A stretch of DNA of 64,000 nt from Stenotrophomonas maltophilia (lineage in GTDB: Bacteria > Pseudomonadota > Gammaproteobacteria > Xanthomonadales > Xanthomonadaceae), in assembly GCA_002364755.1 (NCBI GenBank), contig DEZI01000023.1, forward strand, positions 123,435 through 187,434, in the 5' to 3' direction. Shown here one piece after another: positions 56,062 through 64,000 of the stretch. Position numbers and translations under genes: made by a program. The notes under the pieces are model-generated. The model did no database searches, was not told the origin of the DNA, and saw only the letters and a list, made by a program, of their open reading frames with translations. How positions within the stretch are numbered: position 1 is the stretch's first letter; each line of letters begins with the position of its first letter.

Positions 56062-58676
56062 GCTGCCTCCACGGCAATCAATCCGGCAGGGCCGGCCGTG
56101 GTGCCCGCAGGCACCGTGTATTCAAGGGTACAGCGCTGGTCGGCGGCAACGCCCCACTCGACCAGCAGCTGGCCGCGGTCGTGTTCGCTGCGCACGTATA
56201 CGCGGCCACCCTGCCCGACCATGCCCACCGGCTGACCCTGCTCGTCCTTCACCTGCGAGCCGAACGGCAGCGTGCTGCCATCGGCATTGCGGACCTGGAT
56301 GAGCAGCGCACGGCCCTGGCGCGTATCGAAGCGCAGGTAGCTGATGGCACCGGCATACGGCGCGATCGACTGGCTGCTGCCGTCCAGCTCCACGTCCTGC
56401 GACATGCCCTGCGGGTCGAGGGTGACCGTATTGAGGCGGTACGGCGAGACATAAGGCACCACCGCGTAGCCACGACCGTCGATGCGCAGGCCAGGTGCGT
56501 TGGTGACGCGTGCGTCGCGCGCGCCCTTCGCCTCGACCAGCACCATGGTGTCGCCACGCTGCGGGCTGAAGGTAACGCCGCCGGCGTGCACCACCATGCT
56601 GCCGTTGGCGCCCACCGATGCCTGGCGGAAATCGCTGGACTGGCCGTAGGAGCCACTGAGCGATGCATAGCGGCTGCGGTACTCAGCGCTGGCAGTGGCG
56701 GTGGATGCGCCGTTGCGGCTGTCCGAGAACGCTGCGCCGTAGGTGAAGTTGCCATCTGCGCCGGCCGCACCGGTCATGCCGATGCGGCTGTTGTCGTAGC
56801 CGCTGCGGTCGCGCACGCCGACGTCGGCACTGAAGGACATCGGCTGGCCGCTGCGGCGTCCCAGCGGAACGCTGAGCGACAACAGATACTGGGTGTCGGC
56901 CGTGCCGCCGTCGCCCTGCTCGGTCCGCACCGCGGAGATGCCGTAGTTCAGCGAGCGCCAGGCGTTGTTGTAGCCCAGCTGGTACTGCTTGCTGGTGCCA
57001 GGGCGATCATAGAAATCGCGCATTGCACCGGTGAGGTACAGCGCGCCCCCCTGCTCGCCCAGCGGCTGGTTCAGGGTCAGCTGGAACTGGCTGCGCTGGC
57101 GCCCACGCAGGGCAGGATCGATGCCGCGCGCGTCGTCCTCGCGCGCCAGCAGCGCATCCTGCTGGCTGTAGAAGCCGCCGGTGGAATAGCGGTACGCGGC
57201 CAGGGCGAAGTTGGTGTTGGTCTCACTGATGAGGTTGGCGTAGCTCAGGCGCACACTGGCACCGGAACGGCCTGCCATGTGATCGAACTCGGTCCGCGCG
57301 TGGGTGACATCGACGGCGAAGGCACCCAGCGGGGTGGCCAGGCCGACGCCATACAGCACCGAGCCGTAGCCCTTGCCCAGCGCGCTGCCGCCATACACGG
57401 TGAAGCGGTTGCTGACGCCACGCTGGTAGGTGCCCTGCAGCATCCACGGGTCATCCAGCAGCTGCGCGCTGCGCACCTGGCCGGCGGTGAGCGCGTAGCG
57501 CGAAACACCCTGGCGCAGCATCTGCGGCACCGAGCCGAACGGCACCTTGAACGCGCGGCGGCGGCCATCGGCCTCGATCACCAGAACTTCCAGGTCGCCG
57601 CCGTAGCCGGTCGGGTACAGGTCATCAATGACGAAGCTGCCCGGCGATACGGTGGAGGAGTAGATCAGCTGCTGGTTCTGCCGCACTTCGATGCGCGCGT
57701 TGGTCTCGGCGATGCCGCGCACCACCGGTGCGTAGCCACGCAGGGAATCAGGCAGCATGCGGTCATCGGTGACCAGGCTGATGCCGCGGAAACCGATCGA
57801 ATCAAACAGTTCGCCACTGGTGTAGGCATCGCCCACGGTCAGCAGGCCGCGCACCTGCGGGATACCGCGCTGGGCGTAGGTAGCGATGCTCTGCCAGTGG
57901 CGGCCATCGCCGCTGTTCCAGGTCAGGTTGGAATCATGGCGGAACTGCCAGCCCCCCAGGTTCAGGCCAGCGTTGAGGCCGAGATAGGCACTCTGGTTGC
58001 GGCCACCGTCTTCGGTGCGCAGGTCGCTGTTGATGGCATTGAAGCTGTAGCCGACGAAGCCGGCGTTGATGCCGCGGTCCCACAGCGCCGGGCTGACGTA
58101 GCCACGCGCCTGGCGGCGCAGGAACACCTGCGGAATGCTCAGGTCGTAGCGCAGGTTGCCGCCGTCGTAGGCGCCGAAGGCATCGGCCATGCGCTGCTGC
58201 ACCGGGACGCAGGCAGCGGCATCGATAGCCAGTGCAGGATCCTGCTGGGCCAACACGGCTTCGCTGTCCACGCCGAACTCCTCCAGCAACGGCATGCCGA
58301 GGCAGGCGTCCACCTTGCCCTGTGCGTCAGCCTTGAACTGCAGGTCGCGGCGGCCCTGCCAGGCGCCATTGACGTAGATGTCGACGCGGTAGGTACCGGC
58401 CACCATCGGGTTGCCGTTGGCGAAGGAGGACAGATCCACCTTGCCGGCCTGCCCGGAAAGGAAACTTGAATTGAACTGGGCCTGTTCCGGCACGCGCGCG
58501 GTTGCCGCAGCGCTCTGCGCCATCAGCGCCTGCTCGCCGAGGTTGGCCGGCGCCGCCACGGCCCATCCTGGGCAGGCGATACCCGCAGCCAGCAGGCACA
58601 CAGCCTGCTGAATCGACAATGTCAATCTGTTTCCAATCACACTGACATTCCTTGACGACGGCCGCGATGCAGCCAT
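56052..58676 (-). CDS. Fimbrial outer-membrane usher protein
   Basis: Protein of 874 residues: N-terminal periplasmic domain (FNSSFLSGQAGKVDLSSFANG), 24-strand barrel with plug (GDAYTSGELFDSIGFRG region onward) and C-terminal domains with the SC-SC-like end. Assembles and exports pilins. A GTG at 58640 with AAGGA 8 nt upstream may be the true start; it leaves a cleaner signal peptide. Confidence 0.95.
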   Translation of the reverse strand: MAASRPSSRNVSVIGNRLTLSIQQAVCLLAAGIACPGWAVAAPANLGEQALMAQSAAATARVPEQAQFNSSFLSGQAGKVDLSSFANGNPMVAGTYRVDIYVNGAWQGRRDLQFKADAQGKVDACLGMPLLEEFGVDSEAVLAQQDPALAIDAAACVPVQQRMADAFGAYDGGNLRYDLSIPQVFLRRQARGYVSPALWDRGINAGFVGYSFNAINSDLRTEDGGRNQSAYLGLNAGLNLGGWQFRHDSNLTWNSGDGRHWQSIATYAQRGIPQVRGLLTVGDAYTSGELFDSIGFRGISLVTDDRMLPDSLRGYAPVVRGIAETNARIEVRQNQQLIYSSTVSPGSFVIDDLYPTGYGGDLEVLVIEADGRRRAFKVPFGSVPQMLRQGVSRYALTAGQVRSAQLLDDPWMLQGTYQRGVSNRFTVYGGSALGKGYGSVLYGVGLATPLGAFAVDVTHARTEFDHMAGRSGASVRLSYANLISETNTNFALAAYRYSTGGFYSQQDALLAREDDARGIDPALRGRQRSQFQLTLNQPLGEQGGALYLTGAMRDFYDRPGTSKQYQLGYNNAWRSLNYGISAVRTEQGDGGTADTQYLLSLSVPLGRRSGQPMSFSADVGVRDRSGYDNSRIGMTGAAGADGNFTYGAAFSDSRNGASTATASAEYRSRYASLSGSYGQSSDFRQASVGANGSMVVHAGGVTFSPQRGDTMVLVEAKGARDARVTNAPGLRIDGRGYAVVPYVSPYRLNTVTLDPQGMSQDVELDGSSQSIAPYAGAISYLRFDTRQGRALLIQVRNADGSTLPFGSQVKDEQGQPVGMVGQGGRVYVRSEHDRGQLLVEWGVAADQRCTLEYTVPAGTTAGPAGLIAVEAACR

Positions 58677-58711
58677 GACGGAGGGCGCGCTGCCTGCATG
58701 CAGCCGTTCGA

Positions 58712-59437
58712 TCAGCTCCCGCTTCCGACGGTGACGGTGCGCTCCACGCGCCCGCCGAAATCATTGATGGTGGTGAAGCGCACCTGCGCGGTGGTGGCCG
58801 GCACGGTGAACTCCAGCTGCTGGCCAGGTGCCAGCATTTTTCCCTGCTCCTCGACCACGGCATCCTGGGTGCCTGCCAGCGCACGCACTTCGGCCAGGGT
58901 GACGTGGAACGGGCTCGGATTTTCCACGCGCAGGCGGTTGCCGATGCGGCTCCAGCGCAGCAGCGCGGGCGCATCGTTTGCGGTGCCGGCCAGCCCCTGC
59001 GGGCGATAGAACAGCTTCAGGCGCGAGCGGAATGCAACCTGCAGCAGGTTCTGCTCTTCGCCCGGGGTGGCCTGCGGCGAGGGCGGCACATCCAGCACGT
59101 TGAACCAGAACACCGATTCACGATCGCTGGGCAGCGCCTTGCCGGTGAAGATGATGCGCAGCGCCTGGCTGCGGCCGGCTTCCACGCGGCTGATCGGCGG
59201 GGTCAGCACGAACGGGGCGTCGCTCGTTTCCGGCGTCTGCTCCGCATCACCCGAATCGATCCAGGCCTGGACCAGCGACGGCGTGTCGCCGGTGTTGTCC
59301 ACCTGCACGGTCACTTCGCGCGACTGCGCCGGATAGATCACCCGGGTACCGTTGATGACGACGCCGGCCAGAGCGCTCTGACACAGGGGCAGCGAGAGCG
59401 CCGCCAGCAGCAGCGCCCGGGAAAGGATGGCTTTCAT
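58712..59437 (-). CDS. Periplasmic fimbrial chaperone
   Basis: Protein of 241 residues with a signal peptide (ALAGV) and PapD-like immunoglobulin domains: GTRVIYPAQSREVTVQVDN, PPISRVEAGRSQALRIIF, SVFWFNVLDVPP, and LKLFYRPQGL. Keeps pilins folded for the usher. A hairpin lies between it and the fimbrin gene. Confidence 0.95.
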   Translation of the reverse strand: MKAILSRALLLAALSLPLCQSALAGVVINGTRVIYPAQSREVTVQVDNTGDTPSLVQAWIDSGDAEQTPETSDAPFVLTPPISRVEAGRSQALRIIFTGKALPSDRESVFWFNVLDVPPSPQATPGEEQNLLQVAFRSRLKLFYRPQGLAGTANDAPALLRWSRIGNRLRVENPSPFHVTLAEVRALAGTQDAVVEEQGKMLAPGQQLEFTVPATTAQVRFTTINDFGGRVERTVTVGSGS

Positions 59438-59467
59438 CGGAAGGACGACCCGGGAAATGGAACGAAG

Positions 59468-59495
59468 CCCTGCCCGATGGCTGCATCGGGCAGGG
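59468..59495 (-). terminator. Intra-operon hairpin after the major fimbrin
   Basis: A perfect 12-bp stem CCCTGCCCGATG/CATCGGGCAGGG with GCTG loop, 15 bp past the fimbrin stop. No T tract, so it is likely a partial stop or 3'-end stabiliser that keeps the fimbrin message most abundant. Confidence 0.75.
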
Positions 59496-59510
59496 AGGGT
59501 GCAGCTACGA

Positions 59511-60038
59511 TCAGTTGTAGATGATCGTGTACTTGACGTTGCTGGCGACGTCGCCGGCAGTCGACTGGCCGGTCGCGAAGTACTGGGCGGCGTAGTCCAG
59601 CTTGGCCGCGCCCTTGTCGGCGACATCGGTCCAGGTACCGGCCTGCAGCGTGCCCGTGCCACTCACCTTCACCGCGGTGCCGTTGGCGGTCAGCAGCTGC
59701 AGCTGCACGTTGGTGGCGCCGCCGCTGGCGGTGTTGACCAGGTTGCCGGTGCTCGAGTCGACGGTGACGCCCGGCTCGAAGTAGGTGGCGACCTTGCCGG
59801 CAGAGCAGTTGCTCAGGTTGATCGAGAAGGCGGTACGGCCAGCGACGTCACCGGCGGTCTTCAGGGCGGTGGTACCGACCGGCGGCAGGGGAACGGTGAA
59901 GTCCTTGCTGGAGCCGGCATTGATCTCGCAGGTCTTGGCGGTGACCTTGCCGGTGAAGTTGATGGTGCCATCGGCAGCGTTGGCGGCCAGCGGTGCGGCG
60001 GCGAGCAGGAGGACGGCGAACAGATTGATCTTGCGCAT
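59511..60038 (-). CDS. smf-1: Major fimbrial subunit, SMF-1-like
   Basis: Protein of 175 residues: signal peptide (ending NAADG), GTINFTGKVTAKTCEI donor-strand region, disulfide Cys pair (CEI and NCSAG), penultimate tyrosine motif KYTIIYN. The mature N terminus ADGTINFTGKV matches what I recall of the SMF-1 fimbrin of S. maltophilia. First gene of the operon. Confidence 0.88.
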   Translation of the reverse strand: MRKINLFAVLLLAAAPLAANAADGTINFTGKVTAKTCEINAGSSKDFTVPLPPVGTTALKTAGDVAGRTAFSINLSNCSAGKVATYFEPGVTVDSSTGNLVNTASGGATNVQLQLLTANGTAVKVSGTGTLQAGTWTDVADKGAAKLDYAAQYFATGQSTAGDVASNVKYTIIYN

Positions 60039-60170
60039 TTGCTTTCTAACCCTACTGAGAAATGTGGACGTAGAGGAGGAAGCAAGGAGCACTGCCGGGC
60101 ATCAGACCCATCCTTGCGTCTCACCTGTGGCCGGACCCGCGATGAAGCCATCCTTGGGGCCCGAGACGAC

Positions 60171-60245
60171 AGTATAGATCATAAATGTGATGCAGTTCAC
60201 GCATTAGATGTGTCGCATCGCACATTGACGCCAAATATTTGGCGT
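60171..60245. promoter_or_regulatory. Fimbrial regulatory region with Clp/CRP-like site and palindrome
   Basis: TGTGATGCAGTTCACG at 60186-60201 is a near-perfect Clp/CRP site (TGTGA-N6-TCACA). A second weaker one, TGTGTCGCATCGCACA, is at 60210-60225. An 18-bp perfect palindrome (ACGCCAAATATTTGGCGT) is at 60228-60245. On the minus strand a TATACT -10 lies at 60171-60176, with the -35 position inside the first site. The 432-bp gap is otherwise without genes. Confidence 0.6.
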
Positions 60246-60366
60246 GATACCCCGCCATGCGTTCGACGACTTTCGAACGCACGTCACACTCCTGCGGAAC
60301 GTGGTTTACACGCGTGTCACGCAGCGAGGAGGAGGCTGTTTTCAAGGCAAAAACGCAATATTTGAC

Positions 60367-60393
60367 GCGCATCACTATTGCTCAGTGACGCGC
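60367..60393. promoter_or_regulatory. Inverted repeat upstream of the fimbrin-like gene
   Basis: GCGCATCACT and AGTGACGCGC form an inverted repeat with one mismatch and a 7-bp spacer, 78 bp before the forward gene. A likely operator, but unproven. Confidence 0.45.
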
Positions 60394-60470
60394 CTTCCAG
60401 ATCGGAATTCTGACCCTTAAAGACTGTCTGGGGCTGTCGTTAACAGACTCATACCGAACCAGAGAACGTC

Positions 60471-60836
60471 ATGAAGACCTCGATCCTGCTCTGCGTGGCC
60501 CTGATGGGTGTCAGTTCGCTGGCACATGCCGATGGCGGCACGGTCCGCTTCAGCGGTCGCATCGTCGATCCGGGCTGCTCGGCGCGCGTGGACGCACAGC
60601 AGCTGCGCCTGGAAGGCTGCCCGCTGTCGGCCAAGGGCGCGACGGTCGCACTGGTGGCGATGGATGAAGGCCAGGGCGCAATGCTGCGCGATGGCAAGCG
60701 CCAGGGCCAGCAGCTGGCCGTGGCCGCACGCAGCCTGCGCGCGGGTGATCTGGTGTTCTCGGAAAGCTACCGCCTGGAAGCCCCGAAGCAGCAGCCGCTG
60801 CAGGGGGCTTACCTGGTGCGCGTCGACTACCCCTGA
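60471..60836 (+). CDS. Short fimbrin-like secreted protein
   Basis: Protein of 121 residues: signal peptide (ending AHADG), GGTVRFSGRIVDPGC (pilin-like N terminus), a second Cys in LEGCPLS, and ends VRVDYP with a penultimate-type tyrosine. Shorter than normal pilins (150-180), lacking some strands; it may be a terminator subunit or a truncated pilin. Divergent from the fimbrial operon. Confidence 0.75.
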   Translation: MKTSILLCVALMGVSSLAHADGGTVRFSGRIVDPGCSARVDAQQLRLEGCPLSAKGATVALVAMDEGQGAMLRDGKRQGQQLAVAARSLRAGDLVFSESYRLEAPKQQPLQGAYLVRVDYP

Positions 60837-60866
60837 GCGTGACCGCCCGGCGATACCGCCCCGGGC

Positions 60867-62057
60867 TCAGCCCTGGGGCGTTTCCGGCGGCAGTTCGAAG
60901 ACCTGGCGCAGGTAGCTGAGGTAGCCCGGGTCATCGCACATGCTCTTGCCCGGCGAATCGCTCAGCTTGGCCACCGGCTGGCCATTGCAGCGGACCATCT
61001 TGATGACGATGTTGAGCGGGGTCGGGCCAAGATCGTTGGTCAGGTGCGTACCGACGCCGAAGGCCACCTGGCAGCGCCCACGGAAGTAGTCGTACAGGCG
61101 CATGACCTTGGTGATGTCCAGGCCGTCGCTGAAGACCAGCACCTTGCTGCGCGGATCGACGCGGCGCTGCTGGAAGTGGGCGAGCATGCGATCGCCCCAG
61201 TCGAACGGATCGCCAGAATCGTGGCGTACGCCGTCGAACAGCTTGCAGAAGTACATGTCGAAATCGCGCAGGAACGCATCCAGGCCGACCACGTCGGACA
61301 GAGCGATGCCGAGGTCGCCGCGGTATTCGCGTGCCCACGAATCCAGCGCCGCCACCTGTGAATCACGCAGGCGCGGGCCAAGGGCCTGGAACGCCTGCAG
61401 ATATTCGTGGGCCATGGTGCCGTGCGGGGTCATGCCATACAGACGGGCGAAGTGCACGTTGCTGGTGCCGACCAGCTGCGGGCCAAGGGCATCGCGCAGC
61501 AGCGGCAGCAGGCGTGCATGCCAGTCGCGCGAGTAGCGGCGGCGGCTGCCGTAATCGGCGATGCGGCACTGTTCGAACCCGGGGGTGTCGCGCAGCAGCG
61601 CGGCCTTGGCCTGCAGGCGGCGTTCGCCCTCGGCGAAATCAGCGGTGGTGGTGTTGCGGAACCAGACTTCGTTGATGATCGCCAGCAGCGGCACTTCGAA
61701 CAGGATGGTGTGCAGCCAGGGACCGGTGATGTCCAAGTCGATCTCGCCCGGCACCGTCGTTGACGGCTTCAGCTGGATGTACTTGCGATCCAGGTGGAAC
61801 AGGCCGAGGAAATCGGCGAAGTCGGGCTTCACGAAGCGCAGGCCACGCATGTAGTCCAGCTCTTCGTCGCTGAAGCGCAGGCTGCACAGGTGGTCGATCT
61901 CTTCGTTGATCTGGTCGATGTAGCTCGCCAGGTCGATACCGGGGGTGCGGCACTTGAACCGGTACTGGACCAGGGCGCCGGGGTGCTGGTGCAGCACCGC
62001 CTGCATCATGGTGAACTTGTACAGGTCGGTGTCGAGCAGGGACTGGATGATGGCCAT
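60867..62057 (-). CDS. pncB: Nicotinate phosphoribosyltransferase
   Basis: First step of NAD salvage. Protein of 396 residues: MAIIQSLLDTDLYKFTM, GTSNVHFARLYGMTPHGTMA (with the histidine phosphorylated during catalysis) and VFSDGLDITKVM. The frame extends upstream to 62405, but the start at 62057 fits the family. Confidence 0.98.
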   Translation of the reverse strand: MAIIQSLLDTDLYKFTMMQAVLHQHPGALVQYRFKCRTPGIDLASYIDQINEEIDHLCSLRFSDEELDYMRGLRFVKPDFADFLGLFHLDRKYIQLKPSTTVPGEIDLDITGPWLHTILFEVPLLAIINEVWFRNTTTADFAEGERRLQAKAALLRDTPGFEQCRIADYGSRRRYSRDWHARLLPLLRDALGPQLVGTSNVHFARLYGMTPHGTMAHEYLQAFQALGPRLRDSQVAALDSWAREYRGDLGIALSDVVGLDAFLRDFDMYFCKLFDGVRHDSGDPFDWGDRMLAHFQQRRVDPRSKVLVFSDGLDITKVMRLYDYFRGRCQVAFGVGTHLTNDLGPTPLNIVIKMVRCNGQPVAKLSDSPGKSMCDDPGYLSYLRQVFELPPETPQG

Positions 62058-62108
62058 GGGGCAATTATGCGCCCGTTCGGGTGAAGCGCGTTTCCCGGCA
62101 GGGCTGCC

Positions 62109-62134
62109 GGTGGATCCACGCCATGCGTGGATGG
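62109..62134. repeat. Single GTGG-headed palindromic repeat
   Basis: GGTGGATCCACGCCATGCGT then GGATGG; the head is GTGG rather than GTAG. Confidence 0.75.
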
Positions 62135-62155
62135 ATGCCCCGCCCCACCCCGCCG

Positions 62156-62995
62156 TCAGAGCGCCTTGCGCAGCAGCCGCGGCACCAGCATCAGTGCATG
62201 GGCCCAGATCGCGCCCCACACCAGCACCCGCACCGGCGCCGAACGCTGCTTCGCCTCGAACTTGCTGAAGTAGCGCCACAGGCCGCGGTGCTTGTGCCAC
62301 TCGACGAAGAACGGCCGCGAGCGGCTGGACACCCCGCGCACGTGCGTCACCCGCAGATCGTTGGCGATGGCCACCACGCCGCCCGCCTCGCGCACGCGGC
62401 GGCACAGGTCCAGGTCTTCGGCGTGCAGGCGGTAGCCGGCATCCCAGCCACCGAGCCGGTCGAACAGCGCGCGCGGCATCAGCAGCAACGCACCGGACAG
62501 CGCCGGCACCTGCTGCATCGCCTGCGCCGGGTCGCGCGGGATGGCCAGGCGCCCGCCGCGTCCGGGCGAACGCAGCATGGCCAGGAAATCCGGATCGCGA
62601 CGGCGCACGGCATCGTCGGCGAAGCCGTGTTCGTCCACCTGCTCCACGCCCAGCAGGCAGTCACCCAGTTCCAGCGCGCGCAGGCGCAGCGCCGCCAAGG
62701 TGTCCTCCTCCACCAGCAGGTCGGGATTGATGAAGGCCAGCCAGGGACTGCCTGAATCGGCCACGCCCTGGTTGTTGGCGGCGGCAAAGCCGGGATTGTC
62801 CGGGTTGCCGATGAAGCGCACGCGCGGATCGTGACTGGCGTGGCGCTGCACGATTTCCAGCGTGTCATCCTGCGAACCGTTGTCCACCACGCGGATCTCG
62901 GCCACGTCCTGCGCCTGGCGCAGCCGCGACAGGCAGGCATCGATGGTGCTGCCGCTCTGGTAGGTGACGACGATGGCGGCGATGGCAGGGTTCAA
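62156..62995 (-). CDS. Glycosyltransferase family 2 protein
   Basis: Protein of 279 residues with IAAIVVTYQSGSTIDAC, VVDNGSQDDT, GNPDNPGFAAANNQG and INPDL (DxD-like) motifs, and HAEDLDLCRRVREAGG, as in rhamnosyltransferase-like GT2 enzymes. A hydrophobic C-terminal segment may touch the membrane. The acceptor is unknown. Overlaps the upstream gene by 4 bp. Confidence 0.92.
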   Translation of the reverse strand: MNPAIAAIVVTYQSGSTIDACLSRLRQAQDVAEIRVVDNGSQDDTLEIVQRHASHDPRVRFIGNPDNPGFAAANNQGVADSGSPWLAFINPDLLVEEDTLAALRLRALELGDCLLGVEQVDEHGFADDAVRRRDPDFLAMLRSPGRGGRLAIPRDPAQAMQQVPALSGALLLMPRALFDRLGGWDAGYRLHAEDLDLCRRVREAGGVVAIANDLRVTHVRGVSSRSRPFFVEWHKHRGLWRYFSKFEAKQRSAPVRVLVWGAIWAHALMLVPRLLRKAL

Positions 62996-63846
62996 GCAGG
63001 CGACTCCGGCGGCGGTGGCGTGGCGAACAGGTCGCCCTGCTCTCGCGGCATTATCGCCTGCTGCAGCCGTTGCTGCAGGTCATCACGCAGCGCATGCAGC
63101 GGGTCGTGCATGAGGAAATCGGCCAGCCGCGGCATCCAGCCCGGCCAGCGCGCGGCCAGGGCCTCCAGGTCACCCTCGCGGCTGACGGCCTCGCCGGCGC
63201 GGCTGACGAAGGCGTTTTCGCACAGCACGTTGCGCCAGCCCAGCCCGGCCATGCGCAGGCTGAGGTCGACCAGCGCCGCGTTCCAGCCGAGGTAGCTGTC
63301 GGTATCGAGGCCACCGGCACGGCGCCGCGCGTTGCCGCGCACCAGCACCGCGTGGGTGACCGCCGAAGGCAGTTCCGGGTGCAGGTTCGGCAGGCTTGCA
63401 CAGGTGTGGGCCAGCAACACGGGATCGACCGGCTCGGGATTGATTTCGCCCAGCCGCGGCCATGCGGCAGTTTCGCCGGCATTGCACCAGGGCGTGGCGG
63501 TGGCGATGGCGGCATCGCGGGCAAACGCCGCCTGCAGCTGCTGCAGCCAGCCGGGCGCGGGCACGCTGTCCGGGGCGAGGACGGCAACGTCCAGTCCCTC
63601 GCAGGCGCGCAGCATTTCATCAAGGTGGGCGACTTCGCCGAGCGGTCGCGCGCGGCGGGTGTATTCGGCCTGCAGCGGCGTATGCGCGAGCCAGTGCTCG
63701 ACCACGGCCTGCGCCCGCGGCCCGGCTTGGGCATCATCGGCCAGCCATACCGCAGTGCCCGCGGCGGTGCCGGCGTCGAGCGCGGCCAGGCAGCGGTCGA
63801 GCGCGGCATCGTCCACGCCCAGCGGCAACAACACGATCGCCCCCAT
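62992..63846 (-). CDS. Glycosyltransferase-like protein coupled to the GT2 gene
   Basis: Protein of 284 residues starting MGAIVLLPLGVDDAALDR with GGAGG upstream. It resembles a GT-A/GT2 fold (DVAVLAPDSVPAPGWLQQL, GLDTDSYLGWNAALVDLSLR) but lacks an evident DxD at the usual place, so it may be inactive or a partner. It is in an operon with the GT2 gene. Confidence 0.7.
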   Translation of the reverse strand: MGAIVLLPLGVDDAALDRCLAALDAGTAAGTAVWLADDAQAGPRAQAVVEHWLAHTPLQAEYTRRARPLGEVAHLDEMLRACEGLDVAVLAPDSVPAPGWLQQLQAAFARDAAIATATPWCNAGETAAWPRLGEINPEPVDPVLLAHTCASLPNLHPELPSAVTHAVLVRGNARRRAGGLDTDSYLGWNAALVDLSLRMAGLGWRNVLCENAFVSRAGEAVSREGDLEALAARWPGWMPRLADFLMHDPLHALRDDLQQRLQQAIMPREQGDLFATPPPPESPA

Positions 63847-63958
63847 CCCGCCTCCGTGGTAGTCGCTGGCGGTAGCGTAGCACTGGCAGGGCTGCGCCCT
63901 GCACCTGCTCAGTGCAACGGCAACGGCAACGTCAAAAGCTGGCATTCCGTGGGATGGC

Positions 63959-63985
63959 GGGGGGGGGGGGGGGGGGGGGGGGGGG
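63959..63985. repeat. Run of 27 G near the right edge
   Basis: An uninterrupted G27 tract starts 112 bp upstream of the glycosyltransferase-like start. It may be a phase-variable tract or a sequencing/assembly artefact. Confidence 0.8.
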
Positions 63986-64000
63986 CGGGCGGAAGGGCCA

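Overview
The window looks like a stretch of a Stenotrophomonas (S. maltophilia complex) chromosome, or a very close Xanthomonadaceae relative. The reasons are the high G+C content, the dcw cluster without murD, an SMF-1-like fimbrial operon, an Ax21-family gene, and above all the many GTAG-headed palindromic repeats (SMAG/REP type) between the genes. No tRNA, rRNA operon, CRISPR array, insertion sequence or prophage was seen.

Layout. (1) 1-20.8 kb, minus strand: a complete division and cell-wall (dcw) cluster in the order mraZ, rsmH, ftsL, ftsI, murE, murF, mraY, ftsW, murG, murC, ddlB, ftsQ, ftsA, ftsZ, lpxC. Then come an M23 peptidase and the N-terminal two thirds of secA; dciA (DUF721) is divergent from the M23 gene. 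Most junctions overlap by 4 bp. murD is absent from its usual place between mraY and ftsW. The mraZ promoter has a sigma70-like core followed by a ladder of MraZ boxes on a 10-bp pitch. (2) 20.9-27.5 kb: an NRDE protein gene, a five-unit 36-bp repeat array, the RNase P RNA gene, then rsmI, lpoA, yraN, a DUF457 membrane protein and a GlcD-like FAD oxidase. (3) 27.5-39.1 kb, an accessory region: three autotransporters and two copies of a structured RNA leader, each followed by a small gene. The first small gene is intact and the second is frameshifted. The leader, small gene and reverse-strand autotransporter form a duplicated module, surrounded by repeat arrays. (4) 39.3-51.6 kb: an outer-membrane protein, a DUF805 protein, and the glyA, nrdR, ribD, ribE, ribBA, ribH, nusB, thiL series. 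An FMN riboswitch precedes ribE, and two forward-strand genes (an Ax21-family protein and a secreted protein) interrupt the series. (5) 51.8-54.9 kb: ettA and a purine permease. (6) 55-60.8 kb: a chaperone-usher fimbrial operon with a regulatory region carrying a Clp/CRP-like site, and a divergent short fimbrin-like gene. (7) 60.8-64 kb: pncB and two coupled glycosyltransferase-like genes, ending in a run of 27 G.

The most interesting signal is the duplicated RNA at about 27.72-27.97 and 34.74-34.99 kb. Where the two copies differ, the changes preserve base pairing: two full pair swaps in a 10-bp closing helix, one in a 14-bp hairpin, and one in a 7-bp loop-to-tail pseudoknot. This is direct evidence in the sequence for a selected RNA structure upstream of an uncharacterised small protein. 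I could not match it to a known RNA family from memory.
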